Assembly: GCA_015057585.1 (NCBI GenBank)
Contig: SVEF01000005.1
Location: 1 to 64,000 of the forward strand
DNA length: 64,000 nt
Origin: Lachnospiraceae bacterium
Lineage (GTDB): Bacteria; Bacillota; Clostridia; Lachnospirales; Lachnospiraceae
Direction: 5' to 3'
Shown here: positions 52,372 to 59,302 of the stretch, piece by piece
Numbering within the stretch: the stretch's first letter is position 1
How the letters are laid out: each line of letters opens with the position of its first letter
Position numbers and translations under genes: made by a program
The notes under the pieces: generated by a model
The model's input: only the letters and a program-made list of their open reading frames with translations
Told to the model about the DNA's origin: nothing
Database searches by the model: none

Positions 52372-53383
52372 AGATACTATTTTAGAAGTGAAAAATCTGC
52401 ATAAGCGGTTTACCTCCAAAGGTATTACCGTAAAGGCAGTTACTGATGTAAGTTTTAATGTAAAACCGGGCGAGACGATTGGTATTGTAGGTGAGTCCGG
52501 TTGCGGTAAGACAACACTGGGAAGATGTATTGTTCGTGCTTACAATGCTTCCGAGGGCGAAGTGTTTTACCGTACCAGAGCCGGGGAAGAACTTGACTTT
52601 TTAAAGGTTGATAAAAAGAAGATGAAGGAAATCCGTAAGGAAATCCAGATGATCTTCCAGGATCCGTATTCTTCCCTTGACCCGAGAATGACCGTTCTTG
52701 ATATTATTAAGGAGCCATTAAAGGCCAATTATCCGAACATGCCGAAGGCTGAAATGGACCAGAAGGCAAAGGCCATGGCAGAAAAGGTTGGTTTAAACCC
52801 TACTTATTTGATGCGCTATCCGCATGCGTTTTCCGGCGGACAGAGACAGCGTATCGGTATTGCAAGAGCTCTAATTGTAGAACCGCAGATTATTGTCTGT
52901 GACGAAGCGGTATCCGCACTTGACGTATCGATTCAGGCACAGGTAATTAACTTACTTCGTGATTTACAGAAGGATTTGAACCTGACATATTTATTTATCA
53001 GCCATGACTTATCGGTAGTAGAGCACATTTCCGACAAGGTAGGTGTTATGTATCTCGGACGTATGGTAGAGTTTGGTGATACCGAGGAGATGTTTGAAAA
53101 GCCGATGCATCCGTATACGGAAGCATTGCTTTCCGCAGTGCCGGTAGCTGATCCTACGGTTCAGATTGAACGTATTCCGTTAAAGGGAGAAATTCCGAAC
53201 CCGGCAAATCCGCCGAGTGGATGTTACTTCCATGAAAGATGTCATTACTGTACAGAGAAATGTGTGAATGAAGTTCCGGAATTAAGAGAGATGCCAAACG
53301 GCAGACTTTGTGCATGTCACAGGGCGGAAGAACTTAATTTGCGCGGATTCACATATGCTGCAGATGCAAAGAAGGAACAGTAA
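52364..53383 (+). CDS. ABC transporter ATP-binding subunit, OppF type
   Basis: A 339-residue partner ATPase. Walker A GESGCGKTTLGRCIVRAY, MIFQDPYSSLDPRMTVLDII, signature FSGGQRQRIGIARALIV, Walker B IIVCDEAVSALDVSIQ and SHDLSVVEHISD are visible. The C-terminal Cys cluster is CYFHERCHYCTEKCVNEVPEL. ATG 52364 lies inside oppD's end with AGGAGGG 8 bases upstream; an in-frame GTG at 52355 has no RBS. With OppD it completes the importer. Confidence 0.92.
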   Translation: MNKDTILEVKNLHKRFTSKGITVKAVTDVSFNVKPGETIGIVGESGCGKTTLGRCIVRAYNASEGEVFYRTRAGEELDFLKVDKKKMKEIRKEIQMIFQDPYSSLDPRMTVLDIIKEPLKANYPNMPKAEMDQKAKAMAEKVGLNPTYLMRYPHAFSGGQRQRIGIARALIVEPQIIVCDEAVSALDVSIQAQVINLLRDLQKDLNLTYLFISHDLSVVEHISDKVGVMYLGRMVEFGDTEEMFEKPMHPYTEALLSAVPVADPTVQIERIPLKGEIPNPANPPSGCYFHERCHYCTEKCVNEVPELREMPNGRLCACHRAEELNLRGFTYAADAKKEQ

Positions 53384-53444
53384 CCTGAGCCTGAAAAGCG
53401 CACCCGGTATGATAGAATAAGAAAAAAGTAAAGGGGTTGAAATT

Positions 53445-54143
53445 ATGCAATGGTATGAAACGATGACTGCATACTTGGGAGAAATCAATGCGGTATCGAC
53501 ATTTGTACGGTTGGCTCTTGCCCTGATTTGCGGTGGTGCACTTGGTATGGAGCGCGGAAAGAAAAACCGTCCGGCCGGTTTCAGAACATATATGCTGGTT
53601 TGCGTCGGCGCAACACTTGTTATGCTGACCAACCAATATATTTGCGATATGTATGGAACGGGGGACCCGGCACGACTCGGTGCTCAGGTAATCAGCGGCA
53701 TCGGTTTCCTTGGTGCAGGTACAATCATTGTTACCGGAAGAAACCGTGTCAAAGGGCTGACAACAGCGGCCGGCCTGTGGGCAGATGCCTGCGTGGGACT
53801 GGCAATCGGTATTGGCTTTTATTCGGCAGCCATCATCGGCTGTGTCATGATATTCGTGGTAATGTCATGGTTACACCGGATGGACAACTGGATGTTAGCC
53901 AATACAAAGGTCATGGATTTGTACATGGAGTTTGAGAAGATGTCGGATTTTGGAACATTCATGTCTTACTTAAAGGAACATGGCATTAAGGTGACCGAAG
54001 TCGAAATGACAAAATCCAACAATGCAGAGGATATCGGAATTGCGGTTCTTTTGACTCTGAAGTTGGAAAAGAAACGTCCTCATGCGGAAATCATTCAGCT
54101 ATTGTCGTTAGCGGAAGGAGTACGCTATATTGAGGAACTGTAA
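53445..54143 (+). CDS. MgtC/SapB family membrane protein
   Basis: A 232-residue protein with four to five N-terminal membrane segments. The signature LALALICGGALGMERGKKNRPAGFRTYMLVCVGATLVML and AQVISGIGFLGAGTIIVTGRNRVKGLTTAAGLWADACVGLAIG is complete. The cytoplasmic C-terminal domain (about 150-232) is ACT-like. The family is linked to growth at low magnesium and acid, but the activity is not established. AAAGGGGTTG precedes the ATG. It is 61 bases after oppF and may be transcribed from that operon. Confidence 0.9.
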   Translation: MQWYETMTAYLGEINAVSTFVRLALALICGGALGMERGKKNRPAGFRTYMLVCVGATLVMLTNQYICDMYGTGDPARLGAQVISGIGFLGAGTIIVTGRNRVKGLTTAAGLWADACVGLAIGIGFYSAAIIGCVMIFVVMSWLHRMDNWMLANTKVMDLYMEFEKMSDFGTFMSYLKEHGIKVTEVEMTKSNNAEDIGIAVLLTLKLEKKRPHAEIIQLLSLAEGVRYIEEL

Positions 54144-54206
54144 ATTCAGGTATTTCACATACATGCGAAAGCGTGTAACGTCAATACATCCAAATTCCTT
54201 ATGTGT

Positions 54207-54236
54207 GAGACCGTGCGGAGTGATCCGCACGGTCTC
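54207..54236. terminator. 13-bp perfect hairpin after the MgtC-like gene
   Basis: GAGACCGTGCGGA (54207-54219) pairs with TCCGCACGGTCTC (54224-54236) around GTGA. It could stop MgtC transcripts, but no T run follows. The palindromic element starts directly after it. Confidence 0.6.
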
Positions 54237-54650
54237 ATGCGTTTGCAGCAGCATATCCCCCAAAAAACGCAGCTGCCACACTCGCAGGACTTGCTGCGTA
54301 ACAGTTCTTTAACGGCAGTCATAATCAAGAGAGCACGGACCGTAAACTCGGCGGTCGGGAGCCGAAATGTATATAAAGGATATCACGAATAAAGTGCGAC
54401 AGCACTTTTACGAAAAGGCACCGGTCGCTCTCGGACAAACCTGTTTGTCCAGAGACGACCGGTGCCTTTTCTAAAACCGCGTCCTACGGACGCTTTTCGT
54501 GATATCCTGCTCTATGTTTCCGTTCTCCCTCCCGCCTCAGACAAACGGCTCCGTACTCTCTTATTCCTGCCTTACCTAAAGAACTGTTATGCAGAGTCCT
54601 GCGGTATGTCACTGCATGTTTTTCTACGGGATATGCTGCTGCAAACGTAT
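54237..54650. repeat. Large imperfect palindrome, about 415 bases, nature unknown
   Basis: Left arm about 54237-54389 and right arm about 54496-54650 are imperfect reverse complements. Exact blocks are 54241-54259 with 54628-54646 (19 bases), 54283-54291 with 54595-54603 (9), 54300-54311 with 54577-54588 (12) and 54378-54389 with 54496-54507 (12). The centre holds three local hairpins: 54391-54408, a long one at 54413-54471 and GCGTCC/GGACGC at 54479-54493. There is no convincing coding frame. It fills the gap between two convergent genes and could be a MITE-like element or a structured RNA. Confidence 0.7.
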
Positions 54651-54674
54651 AGGGCCGTTAAGACTTACCCGCCG

Positions 54675-54712
54675 CTTTACATCGCCCGGTTGCGAGGCAA
54701 TCGGGCGATGTA
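54675..54712. repeat. 12-bp perfect inverted repeat beside the large palindrome
   Basis: TTACATCGCCCG and CGGGCGATGTAA flank a 13-base loop (about 54676-54712). No T run follows on the plus strand. The remaining bases to 54793 show no feature. Confidence 0.6.
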
Positions 54713-54793
54713 AGCAGAAACTTATGCAAAAGAAAATAGCATACCATATGTGGTAAAATGATTTAGTAGTAAATAGGGTCTGATAAAGAAGAA

Positions 54794-54824
54794 GCAGGGA
54801 TATACAAACTTCGTATATCCCTGC
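54794..54824 (-). terminator. Intrinsic terminator of the second GH105 gene
   Basis: GCAGGGATATAC (54794-54805) and GTATATCCCTGC (54813-54824) pair perfectly. On the minus strand the hairpin is followed by TTCTTCTTT, 9 bases after the gene's stop codon. Confidence 0.8.
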
Positions 54825-54832
54825 CATTTCAT

Positions 54833-55963
54833 TTACTGTCTCCGTAACATCTCCGTATATGCCAGTAAGAACGGTCCGACGCCCTTGGCATCGTCCTTGA
54901 CAATCGGCTCGGACATGTAGTAATCATATGTGCCGTCGCGCATTTCTTTGCCGCCAAGGCCGGCAACTAAACAGATACCGTCTAAACTCATGTTACCTTC
55001 TTCGGTGGTTAAGTAGCGGTCGCAGATGCCATGAAAGGCCTTCTCGCCTGCTGCGGCAAATTCCTCCGGAAGGAAGCCTAAGCGAACGCCTTTTAAGAAG
55101 GCATAGGAGAGAATCGCACTGCCGCTGGTTTCAAGATAGTTGCGTTCTCTGCCCGGGAAGTTTGGTACCTGCCACCACATGCCGCTTTCGTCCTGAAAGT
55201 TTTTGAGTGAGTACATGTAGTCTATGTAGATGTTTTTTAATTTGTCGTAGTTTTCCTGACAAACCGTGGCATCGCATTTATCCAGCGTGTCAAGAAGTGC
55301 CATGGCGTACCAGCCGAGGGCTCTTAACCAGAAGTTTTTGGAAAGACCGGTTTCTTTGTCACACCAGAACATTTCTCTGGAGCAGTCGTAAGCATGGTAA
55401 TAAAGACCGGTTTTTTCATCTCTGGCTTTGTCCACAACGTTAAAAAACTGATGGAAAATATCATCGTAATTTTTCTTGTCATTAAAACGGGTTTCATATT
55501 CCATGTAAAACGGCTGTCCCATATACATACCGTCCAGCCACACCTGTGCCGGATAGATTAACTTGTGCCAGAAGTTACCCTCGCGTGTACGTGGCTGGCG
55601 TTTTACCTGGGAGTAAACCAGTTCAATGGCTTTGCGGTATTTTTCCTCACCGGTCAGGTCATAGAGTTCGAAGAGAGTTTTGCCGGCATTGACATCATCA
55701 ATGTTAAATTTCTCCGGATTGTAGCCGGAAATGGAGCCGTCTTCTTTGACACGGTAACTGATGTATTCTGTGGCGAATTTGCGGTATTTTTCTTTTCCGG
55801 TGATGGTGTACATCTCAAGAATCGCCTTAATCATACATCCGTCAATGTAGTTCCATTCCGATTTGATTCCCTGACGCTTTTTCTCAATGTTCCATGCAGG
55901 GAAATCCAAAGTGCTTTTTTCAAGTAATTCATCAATATAAGTTTCAATAAATTTCTGTTTCAT
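54833..55963 (-). CDS. Glycoside hydrolase family 105/88 protein, second copy
   Basis: A 376-residue cytoplasmic alpha6/alpha6-barrel hydrolase, only distantly related to the protein at 45803-46879. IKSEWNYIDGCMIKAILEMY, FNIDDVNAGKTLFELYDLTG, PAQVWLDGMYMGQPFYMEYE and FWLRALGWYAMALLDTL are typical of YteR-like unsaturated rhamnogalacturonyl hydrolases; the Asp in NIDDVNAG and that in WLDGMYM are candidate catalytic or substrate-binding residues. It probably processes a different unsaturated di- or trisaccharide. The start at 55963 follows AGGTTTAC on the minus strand, a weak RBS. It is transcribed alone. Confidence 0.88.
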   Translation of the reverse strand: MKQKFIETYIDELLEKSTLDFPAWNIEKKRQGIKSEWNYIDGCMIKAILEMYTITGKEKYRKFATEYISYRVKEDGSISGYNPEKFNIDDVNAGKTLFELYDLTGEEKYRKAIELVYSQVKRQPRTREGNFWHKLIYPAQVWLDGMYMGQPFYMEYETRFNDKKNYDDIFHQFFNVVDKARDEKTGLYYHAYDCSREMFWCDKETGLSKNFWLRALGWYAMALLDTLDKCDATVCQENYDKLKNIYIDYMYSLKNFQDESGMWWQVPNFPGRERNYLETSGSAILSYAFLKGVRLGFLPEEFAAAGEKAFHGICDRYLTTEEGNMSLDGICLVAGLGGKEMRDGTYDYYMSEPIVKDDAKGVGPFLLAYTEMLRRQ

Positions 55964-56198
55964 AAGTAAACCTTACCTCACCTTTTTTATTGTGACAGTG
56001 AAAACTATCTTTAAAATCATAGTATCATGTAACCTTTCTTTTTTCAACTAAAACGAATTCTTTGAAGAATTTGTGAATTCGATAAAATTGCTTTTCTTTT
56101 TGTGGTTTTTATGGTATGATGTCAAAGTTGGCACCTTTAGGACAATAAGGTGCGGGAGGGAAACCTTGAGACAGAACGAAAAAGGAAGGATTTTTACT

Positions 56199-57230
56199 AT
56201 GAAAAAGAAAGTATTAGCAGCAGCACTTGCCGGTGTTATGGTACTTGCTATGGCAGCAGGCTGTGCAAAACCAAAGGTAACACTTGGTCAGTATAAGGGC
56301 CTCGAATTAACCGACATTTCCGCAAAAGAGGTAGAGGATGAGATGGCTGCCATTTTAGAGAGCCATGCAACACTCGTAGAAGTTGACCGTGCGGCAGTGG
56401 AAGGTGATACGGTAAACATTAACTATGTCGGTACATTGGACGGCGTTGCATTTGAAGGCGGCACAGATGATTCCGAAGAAGGAACGGATTTGGAACTTGG
56501 TTCTAATTCTTTTATTGATGGCTTTGAAGAGGGTCTGATTGGCGCAACTGCAGGTCAGAAACTGGATTTGAACCTGACATTCCCGGATCCTTACGAAAAC
56601 AATCCGGACCTTGCCGGTAAGGCAGTGGTATTTTCCGTAACCGTAAATAAGGTGCAGGAAACACAGATTCCGGAATTGACGGATGCATTTGTGGTTGAGA
56701 ATTATCCGCAGTACGGCAGTACAACAGAAGAACTGACAAAGGCACTTCACGATGAAATGCAGAAGGATACTTTTTACAATCAGATTACCAAACTGATTAT
56801 GGAATCCAGTACTGTAGAAAAGATGCCTGCCGATGAAATTGCAGAAGAAGCATTGCTCATGGTACGGCAGTACACTTCTTATGCAGAATACTATGCGTCC
56901 ATGTATGGTATTGATACAGAGATGGCACTTTACTACTTCATGGGCTTTGAGTCCACAGAGGCTCTCCAGCAGTACGCACAGGAATATGCAACTTCGGTAA
57001 TTAAGAACGAAATTATCTTAAAAGAGATTGCAGAAATCGAAGGCATCAAGCTCACAAAGGATGTCTATACAGAAAAGGCAGCCGAATATGCAAAGAGCTA
57101 TGGTTATGAAACTGTAGAAGAGTTTGAAGAAGTTTACGAGAAGGAAGAAATTGAAACCGTAATCTTAATGAATCTTGTAATGGATTTTATTATTGATGAA
57201 GCTACTATCATAGCTCCTACCGAGGAATAA
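56199..57230 (+). CDS. Trigger-factor/FKBP-type peptidyl-prolyl isomerase lipoprotein
   Basis: A 343-residue lipoprotein: signal peptide with lipobox AMAAGC, Cys23 the likely lipidation site. An FKBP domain (about 65-155; GDTVNINYVGTLDGVAFEGG, LELGSNSFIDGFEEGLIGA, LNLTFPDPYENNPDLAGKAVVFSVTVNKV) is followed by a helical C-terminal region like that of trigger factor (about 165-343). It is probably an extracytoplasmic folding factor, analogous to PrsA. ATG 56199 follows AAGGAAGG by 9 bases; the longer frame from 56073 has no signal for translation and would hide the signal peptide. darA follows after 4 bases. Confidence 0.88.
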   Translation: MKKKVLAAALAGVMVLAMAAGCAKPKVTLGQYKGLELTDISAKEVEDEMAAILESHATLVEVDRAAVEGDTVNINYVGTLDGVAFEGGTDDSEEGTDLELGSNSFIDGFEEGLIGATAGQKLDLNLTFPDPYENNPDLAGKAVVFSVTVNKVQETQIPELTDAFVVENYPQYGSTTEELTKALHDEMQKDTFYNQITKLIMESSTVEKMPADEIAEEALLMVRQYTSYAEYYASMYGIDTEMALYYFMGFESTEALQQYAQEYATSVIKNEIILKEIAEIEGIKLTKDVYTEKAAEYAKSYGYETVEEFEEVYEKEEIETVILMNLVMDFIIDEATIIAPTEE

Positions 57231-57234
57231 AAAC

Positions 57235-57564
57235 ATGAAGCTCATCTATATTATTGTAAGCAGTGACGATGACGACAGAGTCATGGAACAGTTAAATAAG
57301 AAAGGATTTTCCGGCACCAAGATGGCGACGACCGGAGGATTCCTGCGTTCCGGAAACACAACGCTCATCGTCGGAACAGAAGAAGAAAAAGTTGGAACGG
57401 TCATTGACATTGTAAAAAAAGAATGCGGACCGAGACAGCGCATCACGGCGAATACACCGCCGGTGGGGTCTGCGAATCAGGGATTTGAGGCATACCCGGT
57501 GATGGTAGATGTAGGTGGTGCAACCATTTTTGTTGTTAATGTAGAACAATATGTAAAAATATAG
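57235..57564 (+). CDS. darA: Cyclic-di-AMP receptor DarA/PstA
   Basis: A PII-like trimeric protein of 109 residues that binds c-di-AMP. MKLIYIIVSSDDDDRVMEQLNKKGFSGTKMATTGGFLRSGNTTLIVGTEEEKV matches the family closely, with the nucleotide-binding FSGTKMATTGGFL and GNTTLI segments and C-terminal GGATIFVVNVEQY. Downstream effectors of this receptor are not well known. It lies 4 bases after the foldase gene and is probably co-transcribed. A perfect terminator follows. Confidence 0.93.
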   Translation: MKLIYIIVSSDDDDRVMEQLNKKGFSGTKMATTGGFLRSGNTTLIVGTEEEKVGTVIDIVKKECGPRQRITANTPPVGSANQGFEAYPVMVDVGGATIFVVNVEQYVKI

Positions 57565-57586
57565 GCCCGGCGTGCCTGGATACAAA

Positions 57587-57617
57587 AAAACCTCCCCGCT
57601 TTTTGCGGGGAGGTTTT
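57587..57617. terminator. Bidirectional terminator between darA and the DUF1292 gene
   Basis: CCTCCCCGC (57591-57599) pairs with GCGGGGAGG (57605-57613). An A run before and TTTT after make it usable from both sides. Confidence 0.9.
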
Positions 57618-57628
57618 GTACGTTGTAA

Positions 57629-57946
57629 TTATTCTTCGTCCTCTTCCTCATCATCAAATAATTCATCGAATTCTTCTTCGTCAAGTAATTCATCAAATTT
57701 ATCAGCAACGATTTCAAATTCTTCGTCATCTTCGATGTTCTGAATGTCGATTTCGTCTCCGTCTTCGGAAAAACGGTATAAGAAAATTTCTGCGTCTTCG
57801 CCTGCATCGGTAGGAAGCAGTGCAACATACATCTGCTCAACACCCTTAATGGTAACAGGGAAGGTGGCGATGACGTCACATAATAATTCGCTGTCATCTT
57901 CTAAAGTTAAAGTGATTTGGTCCATTTCTTCTTCGTAATTGCTCAT
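57629..57946 (-). CDS. DUF1292 domain-containing acidic protein
   Basis: A 105-residue protein. MDQITLTLEDDSELLCDVIATFPVTIKGVEQMYVALLP and EIFLYRFSEDGDEIDIQNIEDDEEFEIVADKFDELL match DUF1292 (YrzB-like), a small family of unknown function in Firmicutes. The last 25 residues are almost entirely Asp and Glu. ATG 57946 has GAGG 5 bases upstream; the frame is open to 57997. It is convergent with darA. Confidence 0.85.
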   Translation of the reverse strand: MSNYEEEMDQITLTLEDDSELLCDVIATFPVTIKGVEQMYVALLPTDAGEDAEIFLYRFSEDGDEIDIQNIEDDEEFEIVADKFDELLDEEEFDELFDDEEEDEE

Positions 57947-58043
57947 AATAACCTCATTTCTGCCGCAAACTGCAGCGGATTCTTTATTTCCTGACAAATA
58001 TATTATAGTAGAGAGAAAGAGAGGTTGTCAATCGAACTACCGT

Positions 58044-58072
58044 TTGCTTTTGCAGAGGGTCTGTGCTACAAT
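58044..58072 (+). promoter_or_regulatory. Promoter of dinB
   Basis: TTGCTT (58044-58049), a 17-base spacer and TACAAT (58067-58072) lie 28 bases upstream of the start. I see no LexA box (GAACN4GTTC) in the gap. Confidence 0.55.
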
Positions 58073-58099
58073 GAGAAGCAAAGAAAGGAAGCGGTTGCC

Positions 58100-59290
58100 A
58101 TGGGAAAACAGACGATTTTTCATATCGATGTGAATAGTGCTTTTTTGAGTTGGGAAGCGGTCTGGCGGATCAGGGAGTGTGGAGAGACACAGGATCTGCG
58201 TCTGGTACCGTCGATTGTCGGAGGTGACAGGGAGCAGCGGCATGGGATTGTTCTGGCAAAATCCACTCCGGCAAAGAAGTACGGGATTGTGACCGGAGAG
58301 CCGATTGCAAAGGCCCTGCAAAAGTGTCCGGATCTGGTGATTGTTCCGTCGCAACACGGGCTGTATGGCAGATATTCCGCGGCTTTTATGAAAATCCTGT
58401 CGGAATATTCTCCGGATGTGGAGCAATACAGCATCGACGAAGCGTTTGTGAATATGACCGGCATGGAAGGATTATTCGGAGAGCCGGTTGCCTGTGCCCA
58501 CAAGATAAAAGACCGTATCCGGGACGAATTGGGCTTTACGGTGAACGTAGGAATATCGACAAACCGTCTTTTGGCAAAGATGGCAAGTGATTTTCAGAAA
58601 CCGGACCGTGTGCATACGCTGTTTCCGGAAGAGATAGAAGAAAAAATGTGGCCTCTCCCGGTGGAGGAGTTGTTTTTTGTCGGAAAGGCAACGGCGGCCA
58701 AACTGCATACTTTGGGAATTCATACCATCGGAGAACTGGCGAAAAGCGACAGGCAGATGTTGTATACGCATTTAAAGTCCATGGGAGAGACCATCCATAA
58801 TTTTGCGAACGGCATCGATGAGGGACTGGGCGGAAAGCATCACGAGGCAAAGGGCTACAGTAATGAAACGACACTGGGCCATGATGTGACGGATGAGGCA
58901 GAAGCCCGAGAGATTTTATTATCTTTGGTAGAGCAGGTGGCAGGACGTATCCGCGCGGATGGAAAAAAGGCAGAAGTGGTTTCGGTAGGAATAAAAGATG
59001 CGTATTTTGTTTCTGCAACGCATCAGTGTGTGGTGCAAAATCCGACTTCGGTAACAAAAGAATTGTATGAGTATGCCTGCAGGCTATTTGCGGAGATGTG
59101 GGACGGAAGACCAATCCGTCTGTTAAACTTTGCAGCAGGAAGGGTTAGTGAAGAGGAAAGCCGGCAGCTGTCTTTTTTTGAAACCACGGACTATGAAAAG
59201 CAGGAAAAGGCGGACAAGGCAATGGACGATATCCGGAAAAAATTCGGGGCCGGAGCGGTCAAGAGAGCCGTTTTTCTGGAGAAAAAGTAA
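58100..59290 (+). CDS. dinB: DNA polymerase IV (Y family)
   Basis: Error-prone translesion polymerase of 396 residues. The palm motifs are IFHIDVNSAFLSWEA, with the first catalytic Asp, and EQYSIDEAFVNMTG, with Ser-Ile-Asp-Glu. VNVGISTNRLLAKMASDFQKPD and the helix-hairpin-helix LHTLGIHTIGELAKSD follow, and then the little-finger domain. ATG 58100 follows AAAGGAAG by 8 bases; the longer frame from 58025 lacks this. The C-terminal QLSFF is a plausible beta-clamp binding motif. The helicase gene follows after 12 bases. Confidence 0.93.
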   Translation: MGKQTIFHIDVNSAFLSWEAVWRIRECGETQDLRLVPSIVGGDREQRHGIVLAKSTPAKKYGIVTGEPIAKALQKCPDLVIVPSQHGLYGRYSAAFMKILSEYSPDVEQYSIDEAFVNMTGMEGLFGEPVACAHKIKDRIRDELGFTVNVGISTNRLLAKMASDFQKPDRVHTLFPEEIEEKMWPLPVEELFFVGKATAAKLHTLGIHTIGELAKSDRQMLYTHLKSMGETIHNFANGIDEGLGGKHHEAKGYSNETTLGHDVTDEAEAREILLSLVEQVAGRIRADGKKAEVVSVGIKDAYFVSATHQCVVQNPTSVTKELYEYACRLFAEMWDGRPIRLLNFAAGRVSEEESRQLSFFETTDYEKQEKADKAMDDIRKKFGAGAVKRAVFLEKK

Positions 59291-59302
59291 GAGGAATGGA
59301 AC

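Noticed and set aside
54130..54392. Small plus-strand frames in the gap after the MgtC-like gene
   Set aside because: They run through the palindrome and its hairpins, have no RBS and resemble nothing.
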